Positions 28,605 to 36,836 of a stretch of 64,000 bases of DNA are shown piece after piece. The stretch covers positions 310,001-374,000 of the forward strand of contig NZ_AHMO02000007.1 of the NCBI RefSeq assembly GCF_000243715.2. Reading direction: 5' to 3'. Position 1 is the first letter of the stretch. The number at the start of each line of letters is the position of its first letter. The stretch is from Leptospira broomii serovar Hurstbridge str. 5399. GTDB taxonomy: Bacteria > Spirochaetota > Leptospiria > Leptospirales > Leptospiraceae. Made by a program: the position numbers and the translations under genes. The notes under the pieces are model-generated. The model saw only the letters and a list, made by a program, of their open reading frames with translations. It did no database searches and was not told the DNA's origin.

Positions 28605-28964
28605 ATGTTTATGAATGCACGAAGAATGTTAGCAATCCTTGCGGTCATTGCTTTAGTGACATCGGTAAGCGTAATGAAAGCAGATCCTCAACTCGATCTA
28701 AGCGGAACTTACAAAGCGAACGGCATAAACCCGAACGGAACCAGATACAAAGGAACGGTCGTTTTTAAGAAAAACGATATAGGAAGCTATGATGTGGTTT
28801 GGTCCGTAGGTATTCGATTAGAAGGTACGGCAATGTTAGACGGTGACACTGTTAATGCAGACTGGGGAGATAACAGTCCCATCATCTATACCGTAAAAGA
28901 AGGAGGGCGAGTTTTGGACGGAGTTTGGGCCCACGGAAACGGGCTAGAGATCCTTACTCGATAA
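28605..28964 (+). CDS. Small exported beta-rich protein
   Basis: 119 residues from ATG 28605. This start is chosen because GGAGGTGA (28592-28599) ends five bases before it, whereas the upstream ATG at 28590 would overlap that ribosome-binding site. A signal peptide (MLAILAVIALVTSVSVMKA) is followed by a compact beta-rich domain with repeated Gly-Thr turns (DLSGTYKANGINPNGTRYKG...YDVVWSVGIRLEGTAM...LDGVWAHGNG), a fold common in small secreted spirochaete proteins. Function unknown. A strong intrinsic terminator follows. Confidence 0.8.
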   Translation: MFMNARRMLAILAVIALVTSVSVMKADPQLDLSGTYKANGINPNGTRYKGTVVFKKNDIGSYDVVWSVGIRLEGTAMLDGDTVNADWGDNSPIIYTVKEGGRVLDGVWAHGNGLEILTR

Positions 28965-28980
28965 GCTTTTCGCATGGGAG

Positions 28981-29017
28981 ACGAAGGACGACCGGAAACG
29001 GTCTTCCTTCGTTTTTC
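28981..29017 (+). terminator. Intrinsic terminator
   Basis: ACGAAGGACGACCG pairs with CGGTCTTCCTTCGT around a GAAA tetraloop (one mismatch), followed by TTTTC. It lies 17 bases after the stop of the secreted-protein gene. Confidence 0.85.
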
Positions 29018-29078
29018 TCATTAAAAGGGAAGAGCACTAGCATTAAAACCTTTTGAATAAGGGCCGGAGTTACCGGAC

Positions 29079-29744
29079 TTAATTTTGAGATAATATTATT
29101 CGTTTAACACGATAGGAATCTCCTTTTTCCTCCAAAAGACAATCTTCTAGGAGAGAGCGGAAGGCTCTGCTTATCGACTCGGGGGTTGTTCCTAATAATA
29201 GCGCAAGTTGCTGTTTAGTGATCGGAAGCGAGACGTATTCGTCTTCGGCACCGGATTCGCGTAAGAAACTGAGTATCCTATCCTTCACCGATAAAAAAAG
29301 GTTCTCCATCATCTTCTTTCTAAAATAATTCAAATGTTCGACGGTTAGGGCGGAGAACAGGAATAGCGCTCGGGTATTTTGCAATAAAAAGGAGGTAAAT
29401 TCGTCTTTTGGGTAATATAGCAATTCGCCGTCCTGCAATGCTTCGCAAAATGCAGGGTAATTGCAAGTTTCCGTCATATAAAATATAGGATGGGCAGCTA
29501 TCACCTCGCCGGCTGCGAAGATCCGAAGAATTGCCTCTCGCCCATCGGAGTTTAGGCAATACACTTTAAAAATACCTGATGAAACTGTAAAAAATCCGCG
29601 ATAGAGATCTTTCTCGCTAAAGATTAATTCGCCTTTTTTATATTTCCTTTTAATCTCTAACGATTCGAGCTGGGCAGGATACTCTTGACGAATCGTCTTC
29701 CAATGATTAGGGCTAAGGGATTTGATTTCGGTTAAAGGTTGCAT
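29079..29744 (-). CDS. Crp/Fnr-family regulator, Dnr/NnrR-like
   Basis: 221 residues: N-terminal cyclic-nucleotide-binding-type beta barrel (about 20-140), dimerisation helix and C-terminal winged helix with recognition helix TTPESISRAF. The Glu-x-x-Ser-Arg pattern is the one that reads TTGAT in Fnr. There is no N-terminal cysteine cluster, so it is not an oxygen-sensing [4Fe-4S] Fnr; a heme-type NO sensor such as Dnr/NnrR fits better. A perfect TTGAT-N4-ATCAA box lies 69 bases upstream of its own start, and another before the nearby nnrS gene, so I infer autoregulation and control of nnrS. Confidence 0.83.
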   Translation of the reverse strand: MQPLTEIKSLSPNHWKTIRQEYPAQLESLEIKRKYKKGELIFSEKDLYRGFFTVSSGIFKVYCLNSDGREAILRIFAAGEVIAAHPIFYMTETCNYPAFCEALQDGELLYYPKDEFTSFLLQNTRALFLFSALTVEHLNYFRKKMMENLFLSVKDRILSFLRESGAEDEYVSLPITKQQLALLLGTTPESISRAFRSLLEDCLLEEKGDSYRVKRIILSQN

Positions 29745-30090
29745 ATCGAATGTTAAAAAACCATTTAGCTAGAGTGAGTGTTTAAAAACATCTTAAGAAC
29801 TTCCTATTAACATTGATGCAAATCAAGAATAAAACCTCAAAATTTCATAGTATTTCCCTCGATTCTTTTTTAAACGGGTTTTCAATTCGAAAGAAACTGA
29901 AAATGAACGGTATTTTTGCTAAAGTTTAGATCGGATATTCTTCCAAAATGGCGAATGAGATCTATTGGATAATTCAAATCAATCTACTCGACGCTTCGGT
30001 AAATTCTTGCGTTTAACCCGGATAAATTTTCATATGAAATTCAAAAACTAGCCCGATGAATTGCGCTTTCTTCGGAGAATCAACGGAAAA
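29745..30090. other. 346-bp intergenic region
   Basis: Contains the Fnr/Dnr box of the regulator; the remainder, to the nnrS stop, shows no gene. Confidence 0.45.
29813..29826 (-). promoter_or_regulatory. Fnr/Dnr box upstream of the regulator gene
   Basis: TTGATGCAAATCAA is a perfect TTGAT-N4-ATCAA dyad. Its centre is about 75 bases before the regulator's start codon, a suitable place for an activator site at -41.5 with a roughly 35-base leader. Confidence 0.75.
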
Positions 30091-31281
30091 CTAGTTAGGG
30101 TGCATCGGTTTTGCATCTACCCTAGGTTGAATTAAAATATTAGTATATTGTAAAGAAAATAGCAAGAATGAAAGAATCCAAAATAAAGCGGATAAAATGT
30201 ATGCTTCTTGATTGCGACCGAATATCGGTAAAAATCCCCGAGATAGCACCGTTAAATTTATGAATATATATCCCAGGATCGTGAGCTTAGATGCTCGAAT
30301 CGGTCGGCCGGTATGTCCGAGAGAGACTCGCGTGATCATTCCATATATGAACACTCCGATTCCCCCGGTCGTGAGAACGTGGTATGCAGGGGAGCTTGAA
30401 ACGAATCCGAAACGCGAGGATGCGTACATTAAAAGTCCTGTAACAATCCAAAAGTAGCCTAAATGCAAAATGAATAGAATCGGAGTCGATATCGATCTCC
30501 ACGGTTTCCAATATAACCAACGAGCAGCGTTCAATACGGCGTAGATAAAACAAAATCCTCCGGATAGTGGAAGCCAATTAGGAAACCAAAACACAAGGAA
30601 TTCCTCGCATAACAATAGTAAGCCAAAATATTGAAGCGTCTGCTCTAACCTCGGGAATTTTTGAGGAAAGGCGCCCTGAATTGCTACGGACGTGAAAAAA
30701 GGGATAATTCTTCCCGCGATTAAAATGATAATGAATAGTATTACAAAAATGGAAATATGTATTAAATGCAGACTCAAATAGGAATGGATTACGTTTAGGA
30801 TGGCGAAAACTGCCGATGCGTGAATCAAGCAAAAAACTCCAAAGATAAACGCAACGATCCGATTGTGTTCCTGCCCCTGTTTTAGAAGGGCAGGCAATAG
30901 GTAGTAAAGGGCTACTATATCGCAAAGCAGGTCTACCGAGAATGCGATCGTGGAAAAATATGAATTCGAGAGAAATCCGAATCTTCCGACGAGCCAGAGC
31001 ATAAATAGAAGGATTAAACTTTTTTCCTTTAACAGTACGGTTCTCGTCCAATTCTGAGCTGCGGTAAAAATAAAGCCAAGAATTGCGGCGCGAGCAAAAC
31101 CGAAAACCATCTCGTACATATGAAATTGGATGCTTACGGTCGTGTACGGCGGTGAATAACTATAAAATTGGAATATTATCCAAACCAAAATGGCGAACAT
31201 CGCGTGAAGTCCAGTCCCTAGAAAAAAAGGTCGAAAAGAAAACGTCCAAATACTTGCTTTGGGATCGAATAGCATGTTCAT
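30091..31281 (-). CDS. nnrS: NnrS-family membrane protein
   Basis: 396 residues with about 12 membrane helices. The N-terminal SFRPFFLGTGLHAMFAIL and the HMYEMVFGFARAAILGF, VLTTGGIGVFIYGMITRVSLGHTG and later histidines are the NnrS hallmarks. NnrS proteins are heme- and copper-containing membrane proteins that ease nitric-oxide stress and accompany denitrification or nitrite use. A perfect Fnr/Dnr box lies 35 bases upstream; the regulator gene is downstream on the same strand. The start is ATG 31281; an ATG two codons in is also possible. Confidence 0.9.
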   Translation of the reverse strand: MNMLFDPKASIWTFSFRPFFLGTGLHAMFAILVWIIFQFYSYSPPYTTVSIQFHMYEMVFGFARAAILGFIFTAAQNWTRTVLLKEKSLILLFMLWLVGRFGFLSNSYFSTIAFSVDLLCDIVALYYLLPALLKQGQEHNRIVAFIFGVFCLIHASAVFAILNVIHSYLSLHLIHISIFVILFIIILIAGRIIPFFTSVAIQGAFPQKFPRLEQTLQYFGLLLLCEEFLVFWFPNWLPLSGGFCFIYAVLNAARWLYWKPWRSISTPILFILHLGYFWIVTGLLMYASSRFGFVSSSPAYHVLTTGGIGVFIYGMITRVSLGHTGRPIRASKLTILGYIFINLTVLSRGFLPIFGRNQEAYILSALFWILSFLLFSLQYTNILIQPRVDAKPMHPN

Positions 31282-31315
31282 TTATCGATTGTACGAAAAA
31301 ACGATTCGAATGTCT

Positions 31316-31329
31316 TTGATCTCCATCAA
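31316..31329 (-). promoter_or_regulatory. Fnr/Dnr box upstream of nnrS
   Basis: TTGATCTCCATCAA is a perfect TTGAT-N4-ATCAA dyad, flanked by one more T/A pair. Its centre is 41 bases from the nnrS ATG; if it acts at -41.5 the transcript would be leaderless or translation would begin slightly further in. Confidence 0.8.
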
Positions 31330-31496
31330 ATGATTGCGGCGGTTGTTGCAAATTACTGCATCACGAAGGATTTTGAAATAGCGTACGGGCTGATTAATCC
31401 CGCGCGGGTAGGGGTTACATCGAGTGTATTCGGATTAGGAGTAAAAGAGTCGAACGAACTCTCTAGTCAGGTTTACTAAGCGGCATCGCCGTTTCT

Positions 31497-31841
31497 TTGC
31501 TTTTCATACTAATTTTCATTTATTTTTTACCGTTGATTCAGATTTTTCATGCACTTCTGATATCGATCGGAATCATTATATCTTTCTTCCTTTGGGCGAT
31601 CGCTACATTGCAATACGATGCGTTTGAAATAAAGGACAGATTATTATCGAGGCAAAAGATTTCATTTTCGGTTCGTATAAGTTTGCCCGTTTCCCTACTT
31701 GTATACCATTTGGCCGATCCGAGCGATTATAATAAGAAATTATTGGATGTCAGATCTCGGATCGCAAGTTCATTAATCGAGTTTAATAATGAATTATTTG
31801 CAAAAACGTCGCTTGAAGGCGATGAAAAATCTAGAATGTGA
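31497..31841 (+). CDS. Possible small membrane protein, start uncertain
   Basis: The frame is open from 31467; the only start codons are weak (TTG 31497) with no ribosome-binding site. The first 35 residues form two close hydrophobic helices (ILIFIYFLPLIQIFHALLISIGIII), followed by a polar C-terminal domain. Upstream DNA (31330-31470) also reads open in another frame, so this could be the 3' part of a frameshifted gene. Confidence 0.35.
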   Translation: MLFILIFIYFLPLIQIFHALLISIGIIISFFLWAIATLQYDAFEIKDRLLSRQKISFSVRISLPVSLLVYHLADPSDYNKKLLDVRSRIASSLIEFNNELFAKTSLEGDEKSRM

Positions 31842-31869
31842 AGCAATTTGGCCGTTATTTTAAATGATT

Positions 31870-32268
31870 TTAAGTCTTTCTTTTGTTAGCTAACGATTCA
31901 ATGAGTTTAAAAACAACTTCCCGATCGGCGGCAGAAAGCTTTGAAAGTAGAAGTACGACGTAATCGCTGGCGTTCGTTTTGGAAATTAATCTTAGAAGTT
32001 CTTCCTGATCCTTCGGCGTTCTTACTTCCTGCAAATTTTTAGATAGTTTTTCAGGCCTAGCCCCATCGATCAGCCATTCGGCCCTATATCCGGTCGCCTT
32101 TTCGATCTTAAGCGCGATAGCATAAGACAGGGGTTGCTTATTCGATTCGATTAAGCTCAGCATCGCTTGAGTGATTTTAATCTCATCGGCAAAATCTTTC
32201 TGATTGATTTCCGCGATTCGACCCTCTGTCCGGACGAATTTTACCCGCTCTCCTGATGATTTTATCAT
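31870..32268 (-). CDS. XRE-family helix-turn-helix protein
   Basis: 132 residues. An N-terminal helix-turn-helix of the Cro/cI type (NQKDFADEIKITQAMLSLIESNKQPLS, about 24-50) is followed by a helical tail that may dimerise. It is divergent from the multi-TM gene at 32406, and a second small helix-turn-helix gene lies on the other side of that gene; the C-termini of the two regulators are similar (LSxxxxxxVxxLLxxL). Probably a local repressor. Confidence 0.75.
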   Translation of the reverse strand: MIKSSGERVKFVRTEGRIAEINQKDFADEIKITQAMLSLIESNKQPLSYAIALKIEKATGYRAEWLIDGARPEKLSKNLQEVRTPKDQEELLRLISKTNASDYVVLLLSKLSAADREVVFKLIESLANKRKT

Positions 32269-32405
32269 ATAAATAATTTATATAAAAGGTTGTCAAAATT
32301 TAATGATTTATGCAGCTATGTGAAGAAATATACGGCAATTTCGAGCACTTTGATGATTAGAACAATTCTAATTCGATTCTGCAACTTAAAAAACGACCAT
32401 ATCCT

Positions 32406-33377
32406 GTGCGCCGGCTCAAGATTATTTGTACCTTTATTCGCAAAAATGACTTGGAGCTGATTTTGACAATCGCAACATTTGTCCTTTCATCTCTATCGGC
32501 GGTGCATTTTTATCGTGGTTCGGAACGAAATTATTTGAGCCTATCTTTTTCACTTATCGCGCTTCTAATGTCCGCGTCGTGTATTCTTTATTCTTTAAGC
32601 GACTTTTCGCTTTCGTTCACCTTTCGATCCTATCTCACAAATCTAATTTCCATTCCGATTCTCTTTATTCCAATTTTATTAACATATATAATTTTCAACT
32701 ATTTCAGACCGGATTCGCCGGTATCTCCACCAGCATTATTAACTCTAATTCATGCCCTAGCTATAGTAGTCTTCTCTTGGTATTCGTTCAGAGGGTTAGT
32801 CGGTTCGTATCAAATGGAAGGATCGCTTAGAATTTTTAAACCGGGTCCTCTATATTACTCTGCCTGCGCTTACATCTATGGCTCAGTCTTTGTATGCCTT
32901 GCAATACTGATTCGAAATATCTTCATAGGGAACTATTTCGTAAGGCTTCATTCCGTTTATCTCTTTGCAGCGACGATTTGCTGCGGACTTATTTCTTCTT
33001 TTTTAGCAATTCTACTATCTTTGTCGGGGAATTCCGAAGTTTCGGCGGTTGTTCTCGGAACGTTGGCGTTCCTATGGATTGCTTGGATTTCGATAACTAA
33101 TTTTAGATTATTTAATATAGAACTTTCCGATTTTAAAAACGGTTTGCGAAACCCTAGATTCTCTTCCGTAATCGTCTCCTTGAATCGATTCTTATTGAAA
33201 AAAATCGATCCGAAAACCTTTGCGGAAATTTGCGATCAGTTTGAGACTGAGAGAAGGGAAGAGGTATACGCTTTACAAGCAGAAATGTTGTTGGAGTCCG
33301 CGTATTCAAAAGAAGGGGCTATATCCAATCATGTTAAGCAGTACTCGCAAAAAGTAACGGATCTTTTTATAAGCTAA
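32406..33377 (+). CDS. Seven/eight-TM protein with short cytoplasmic tail
   Basis: 323 residues from GTG 32406. About seven or eight membrane helices in residues 15-235 (for example ILTIATFVLSSLSAVHFY, SIPILFIPILLTYIIFNYF, AVVLGTLAFLWIAWISI) give the layout of 7TM-sensor input domains of spirochaete kinases and cyclases, but here no output domain follows; the remaining 85 residues are helical and polar (ICDQFETERREEVYALQAEM). A fragment paralogous to this tail lies at 54875-55017. Flanked by two small helix-turn-helix genes. Function unknown. Confidence 0.65.
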   Translation: MRRLKIICTFIRKNDLELILTIATFVLSSLSAVHFYRGSERNYLSLSFSLIALLMSASCILYSLSDFSLSFTFRSYLTNLISIPILFIPILLTYIIFNYFRPDSPVSPPALLTLIHALAIVVFSWYSFRGLVGSYQMEGSLRIFKPGPLYYSACAYIYGSVFVCLAILIRNIFIGNYFVRLHSVYLFAATICCGLISSFLAILLSLSGNSEVSAVVLGTLAFLWIAWISITNFRLFNIELSDFKNGLRNPRFSSVIVSLNRFLLKKIDPKTFAEICDQFETERREEVYALQAEMLLESAYSKEGAISNHVKQYSQKVTDLFIS

Positions 33378-33389
33378 AAGCGATTTCTC

Positions 33390-33782
33390 CTAGGATTTCA
33401 ATTTGGATAATAATACGCTAACGAATTTCAAGTTCTCGTCGGAAAGTTTTGATAATTTCGAAATTAACTCCTTTAAGGTGGCATTATGCCGAATTTCGTT
33501 AATTAAGGCCTTTTCTTTTTCCATAAAATTGAGCCTTTCTTCCCAGGTTGCTTTCGGTATTCCCTTATTCTTAAATACGAATACTTTTGAAACACCTTTC
33601 TTAATTAAGAGTAGATCCATTCTGAATTCCGGAATTGTCTCTTGGTCACATAAATATCTATTTATGGTCGCCAAAGAGGTGCCGATAGTTTCAGCGCCTT
33701 CTTCTCTGGAAATTTCGAGTTCTTTAAAAGCTATTTGTAACCGATTTCCTATAGTGTTTGTCTTTTTCAATTTTTTTGACAT
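33390..33782 (-). CDS. Small helix-turn-helix protein
   Basis: 130 residues. The segment IGNRLQIAFKELEISREEGAETIGTSLATINRYL looks like a Cro/cI-type helix-turn-helix (about 11-45), with a helical C-terminus ending LSDENLKFVSVLLSKLKS, similar to the end of the regulator at 31870. It converges on the multi-TM gene with only 12 bases between stops. Confidence 0.65.
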   Translation of the reverse strand: MSKKLKKTNTIGNRLQIAFKELEISREEGAETIGTSLATINRYLCDQETIPEFRMDLLLIKKGVSKVFVFKNKGIPKATWEERLNFMEKEKALINEIRHNATLKELISKLSKLSDENLKFVSVLLSKLKS

Positions 33783-34019
33783 TTTGATAAAATAGTTACT
33801 TGAATATTGTTAAAATGTTATTAAGGTTTACGCGAAGCAATATATCTCACTTTGGATATTAGTGGGTGATGGATTTAAGATCAACCTTAAAAGAGAGGTT
33901 CTTTGAGAGAATTGAAGGTCTTTCGATAAAGGATTTAAGTTTTATAAAGTAAAAATTTGGGATATTTCGAACGTTTTGAAATGTGAGGGTTACGGAGATT
34001 GGTCCGATATATTAAGATT

Positions 34020-34394
34020 ATGTATTTTTCAAAGTGGTACAGTATTGAGTATTTTGAAGAGAATTTAGGTAACGTTTCTCAGGTTCAATCTTTGAAAAGA
34101 GTATTAACGCTTCGCGACAAAACTCTCGCTTCCACTAAACTAAGAAAGACATCTAGAGCATTAAAGAATAGCATTTTTATATTAAGGCTACTGGCGAAAG
34201 TAAAACTTCAAAAGAATCGGATCAGCTGGCTGAGATCGCAAATAATGGAACAACTCGGAGAAACCACTTTGTTGAAGGAGGAGGCAAATTCCTTAAAATG
34301 GGAATCCGCCAATTTGAAAACGGAACTTGCTTTGGCTAAAAAATCTTTATCCTTCTTTAAAGAGTTTAAAGAAGGATTTGAAAGGGGATCTTGA
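34020..34394 (+). CDS. Coiled-coil protein of unknown function
   Basis: 124 residues from ATG 34020; a TTG at 33999 is in frame but its ribosome-binding site would be too close. It is basic in the middle and has a probable coiled coil near the C-terminus (IMEQLGETTLLKEEANSLKW and onward). Could be a structural or DNA-associated protein; no family recognised. Two 12-base copies of TTTTATAAAATT follow at 34402 and 34421. Confidence 0.45.
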   Translation: MYFSKWYSIEYFEENLGNVSQVQSLKRVLTLRDKTLASTKLRKTSRALKNSIFILRLLAKVKLQKNRISWLRSQIMEQLGETTLLKEEANSLKWESANLKTELALAKKSLSFFKEFKEGFERGS

Positions 34395-34438
34395 TCATAT
34401 ATTTTATAAAATTGTAATATTTTTATAAAATTCCTTAT

Positions 34439-36358
34439 TTACAACGAAACCGAGACCATCAGATAAAAGAATTTGGAATTGGGTTCGAATGTAGTACGAT
34501 CCAGAGGATTAGGGGCGTAAGGATTGTCTCTCGCATTTCTTATTGCATCTTGGGCTCTTACTAATGAAAATCCGGACCAAATCGAGATATATTCTGAATA
34601 ATTGTAAATCCAAGTAAAATCGTATTGATAGAATAAATGTTTTCCGAGTCTAGCGTTATCAATCGTGAATTTGTTGTTCGAAAAGTTTTCCGTGCTGTTT
34701 CCAGTGTTCGGAACTCCCGCCACATTATACCACGCGTCTTGCGGCGTAGCTTTTAACGTATCGTAAAATGCGAAAATAAACGTTCCATAAGATTCCGTTT
34801 TGATATTCATCCTGGCTGAATACGATTTTGTATTCTGAAATCCTGCCAAAAGCGATTGCCCGTTCATGGTATTCCAATTCGGGAAAGAGCCGGCAACTTG
34901 AGGAAATAGAGTTTGCCACGTTCCCACTTTCGCATCGGACCGATTCGGATCCCCGGATCCGAAGATATAACCCGCGCCAAGTCGAACATTATCTAACACT
35001 TTCCAACCGGTATCGAGCGATAGAAAATGGGTATCGTACTGGACTCGTTGTGTGTATATATTCTTACCCGAGGCGGTTTGGAGATTTAAAATGTCCCAAT
35101 CCGCTTTGACCCGGTCACCTGTGTATCCGGATTGCCAGGCCGATTCAATCGTCCAATCCCATATTTTACCGGCCGGTAAGTTATTCATATTCGTTCTATT
35201 GGTTAATCGAAACCCCGTAGTCAGCAAGTTGTCTCGTTGTTTCAATCTGCTATCGAAGTCCGTAGGACTAGGATTAGAGATCCATTTTTTAGAGACTTCT
35301 AATGCGTATAAATCGAGATGCGCTATGTCGCCGCCTTTGATAGTATTATACATTCCAGTGAAATACGCCTCATCGATGGTTCCTTTCGCCTGCCCGTTAC
35401 TCGTGGTTAATCCGTAGGGAGCATTGTATTGATCGGATAAGATAGTTCCGAAAACATGGGAACGAAACCATTTCGAATCATGAACAAAACGCACGCCGTC
35501 GAAGGAAAACCCGGTGTTCAACCAGTTTAACGGGCCGACGATTTTAAGATCTCCGAATGCGAAGACTTGTCGTCCGATAAAAATTGAAATAGGTAGTTTC
35601 TCGGATTTCTTTAAAACGATAAAGGCCTCTCTAATATCCGTATTGCTGCGGACATTAGTACTTGCCGTAGTTCCGGGAGTCAAAGTCGCTCCGGATCCGG
35701 TCGTAAGCGCGTAAGACCAGTTTCCTGCGTTTTGTGCACCTTGGCTTCCTCCCCAGAGTCTCGTGTCCTGCATCGTAATTTTTACCGAGAAATACGGAGA
35801 AGGGTCGAGTAAAAACCAAATCTGCGTATTCTGGCCCACGAACGAAGTATAGTCGTCCATTCGTTTATTAAAAGTCGAGTTTTCCCTAGATTCGTATCTT
35901 GGCCTGGCTGAAAATCCCATTTTAAGATTGTCTAGCCAAAACAAATTGGATTTCTGGGTGTCTTTCATTTGCTCCGGTGTAATTAGGAGAGTTCTTAAGT
36001 ACTCGAGAGGAATGTCTCCCTTCAAGGGGGTTGCATATTTGACCTCCTCGGGCTTTTTTTTAGGATCCGGAGCTTCCGTTTTTGGCGGGTCGGATTTAGG
36101 AGGTTCCGGTTGTCCTTGAGATTGCGGAACAACTGGGTCGTTTTTTGGAGCGGGACTCTCTAAAGTTTGTGCATTCAGCCTCGAGCTAATTAAACTAATT
36201 AATAAAATCATAATTAACTCAGAGATGTTAAAACTGGAAATAAACCCCTTAAGGCTGCTAAGCTTGCGAGTTACTTCTTTTCGGCCTTTCATATATGCTT
36301 GTATCTTGGAGCTTCTCGCGATGTTAAAGCTCCGACTAGGTGCTATAAATTGTTTCAT
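34439..36358 (-). CDS. Outer-membrane beta-barrel porin, probable nitrate porin
   Basis: 639 residues from ATG 36358. The longer frame to 36394 would start inside the -12 promoter element, so I reject it. A hydrophobic segment at about 43-60 (ELIMILLISLISSRLNAQ) acts as a late signal sequence; a Pro-rich linker follows (QPEPPKSDPPKTEAPDPKKK). The rest is an alginate-export/OprP-like beta barrel with alternating aromatic strands, ending FYLMVSVSL. It shares a divergent control region with nrtA and has its own -24/-12 promoter, so I infer it admits nitrate or nitrite across the outer membrane. Confidence 0.82.
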   Translation of the reverse strand: MKQFIAPSRSFNIARSSKIQAYMKGRKEVTRKLSSLKGFISSFNISELIMILLISLISSRLNAQTLESPAPKNDPVVPQSQGQPEPPKSDPPKTEAPDPKKKPEEVKYATPLKGDIPLEYLRTLLITPEQMKDTQKSNLFWLDNLKMGFSARPRYESRENSTFNKRMDDYTSFVGQNTQIWFLLDPSPYFSVKITMQDTRLWGGSQGAQNAGNWSYALTTGSGATLTPGTTASTNVRSNTDIREAFIVLKKSEKLPISIFIGRQVFAFGDLKIVGPLNWLNTGFSFDGVRFVHDSKWFRSHVFGTILSDQYNAPYGLTTSNGQAKGTIDEAYFTGMYNTIKGGDIAHLDLYALEVSKKWISNPSPTDFDSRLKQRDNLLTTGFRLTNRTNMNNLPAGKIWDWTIESAWQSGYTGDRVKADWDILNLQTASGKNIYTQRVQYDTHFLSLDTGWKVLDNVRLGAGYIFGSGDPNRSDAKVGTWQTLFPQVAGSFPNWNTMNGQSLLAGFQNTKSYSARMNIKTESYGTFIFAFYDTLKATPQDAWYNVAGVPNTGNSTENFSNNKFTIDNARLGKHLFYQYDFTWIYNYSEYISIWSGFSLVRAQDAIRNARDNPYAPNPLDRTTFEPNSKFFYLMVSVSL

Positions 36359-36388
36359 TCGGCGTTCCTTATTGCTTAATCCCCATTC

Positions 36389-36406
36389 AAGCAATAATCA
36401 TGCCAA
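36389..36406 (-). promoter_or_regulatory. Sigma-54 promoter of the porin gene
   Basis: On the minus strand TTGGCATGATTATTGCTT: GG and GC exactly 12 bases apart, matching the TGGCAC-N5-TTGC consensus in 9 of 10 key positions. Predicted +1 is near 36379, 21 bases before the ATG at 36358. Confidence 0.85.
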
Positions 36407-36836
36407 TAGAATAATAATTATCGAATTGGCCTCTGGGAAAAGAATTAGCTTTTTGGGGCTATTGCTCCGACTTCTTCCATTCTAGAATTTGTCTATATAT
36501 TGGATATTAAGTACGCTAAATAAGCAGTCATTTTCTATACGGTCTTCATTTCGCTCATATCAAAGGATATATTTTGCATAGAATACAGGCATATAAAGCT
36601 ATTTGTGCTGTTTAATGACTCAATCGCTTGTTATTTTTTAAAAATATTCGTATAAATCGCTAAAATTTTAATATTAAAATAATATTGGTATAAAAATTGC
36701 TTATAAGGAGATGAGATGGCCCGGACGACTCTACGGGGATTAAAGTATATTATTAAATTATAATTATATCCTTTCGCACCGGAGATTGTAAACTCGCGGC
36801 GGAATGTCTCAGAAATTAAAGGAGTATTGAACAACA
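36395..36836. other. Divergent control region, porin / nrtA
   Basis: Holds both sigma-54 promoters and the nrtA leader. The sequence between them (36407-36684) is very A+T-rich, where activator and IHF sites would be expected; I see the 16-base palindrome at 36665-36680 but no clear NtrC-type dyad. No gene. Confidence 0.5.
36685..36702 (+). promoter_or_regulatory. Sigma-54 promoter of nrtA operon
   Basis: TTGGTATAAAAATTGCTT: GG/GC spacing correct, -12 TTGC perfect, -24 reads TGGTAT. Predicted +1 near 36712 gives a 125-base leader with AAAGGAG (36818-36824) ahead of the nrtA ATG. A 16-base A/T palindrome, ATTTTAATATTAAAAT (36665-36680), abuts it. Confidence 0.8.

Noticed and set aside
34402..34432. 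Two TTTTATAAAATT copies as a CRISPR or attachment site
   Set aside because: Only two short A/T-rich copies 19 bases apart in a convergent gap; chance is enough to explain them.
36359..36394. TTG 36394 as the porin start
   Set aside because: It overlaps the -12 element of the porin promoter; ATG 36358 is preceded by AAGGA.
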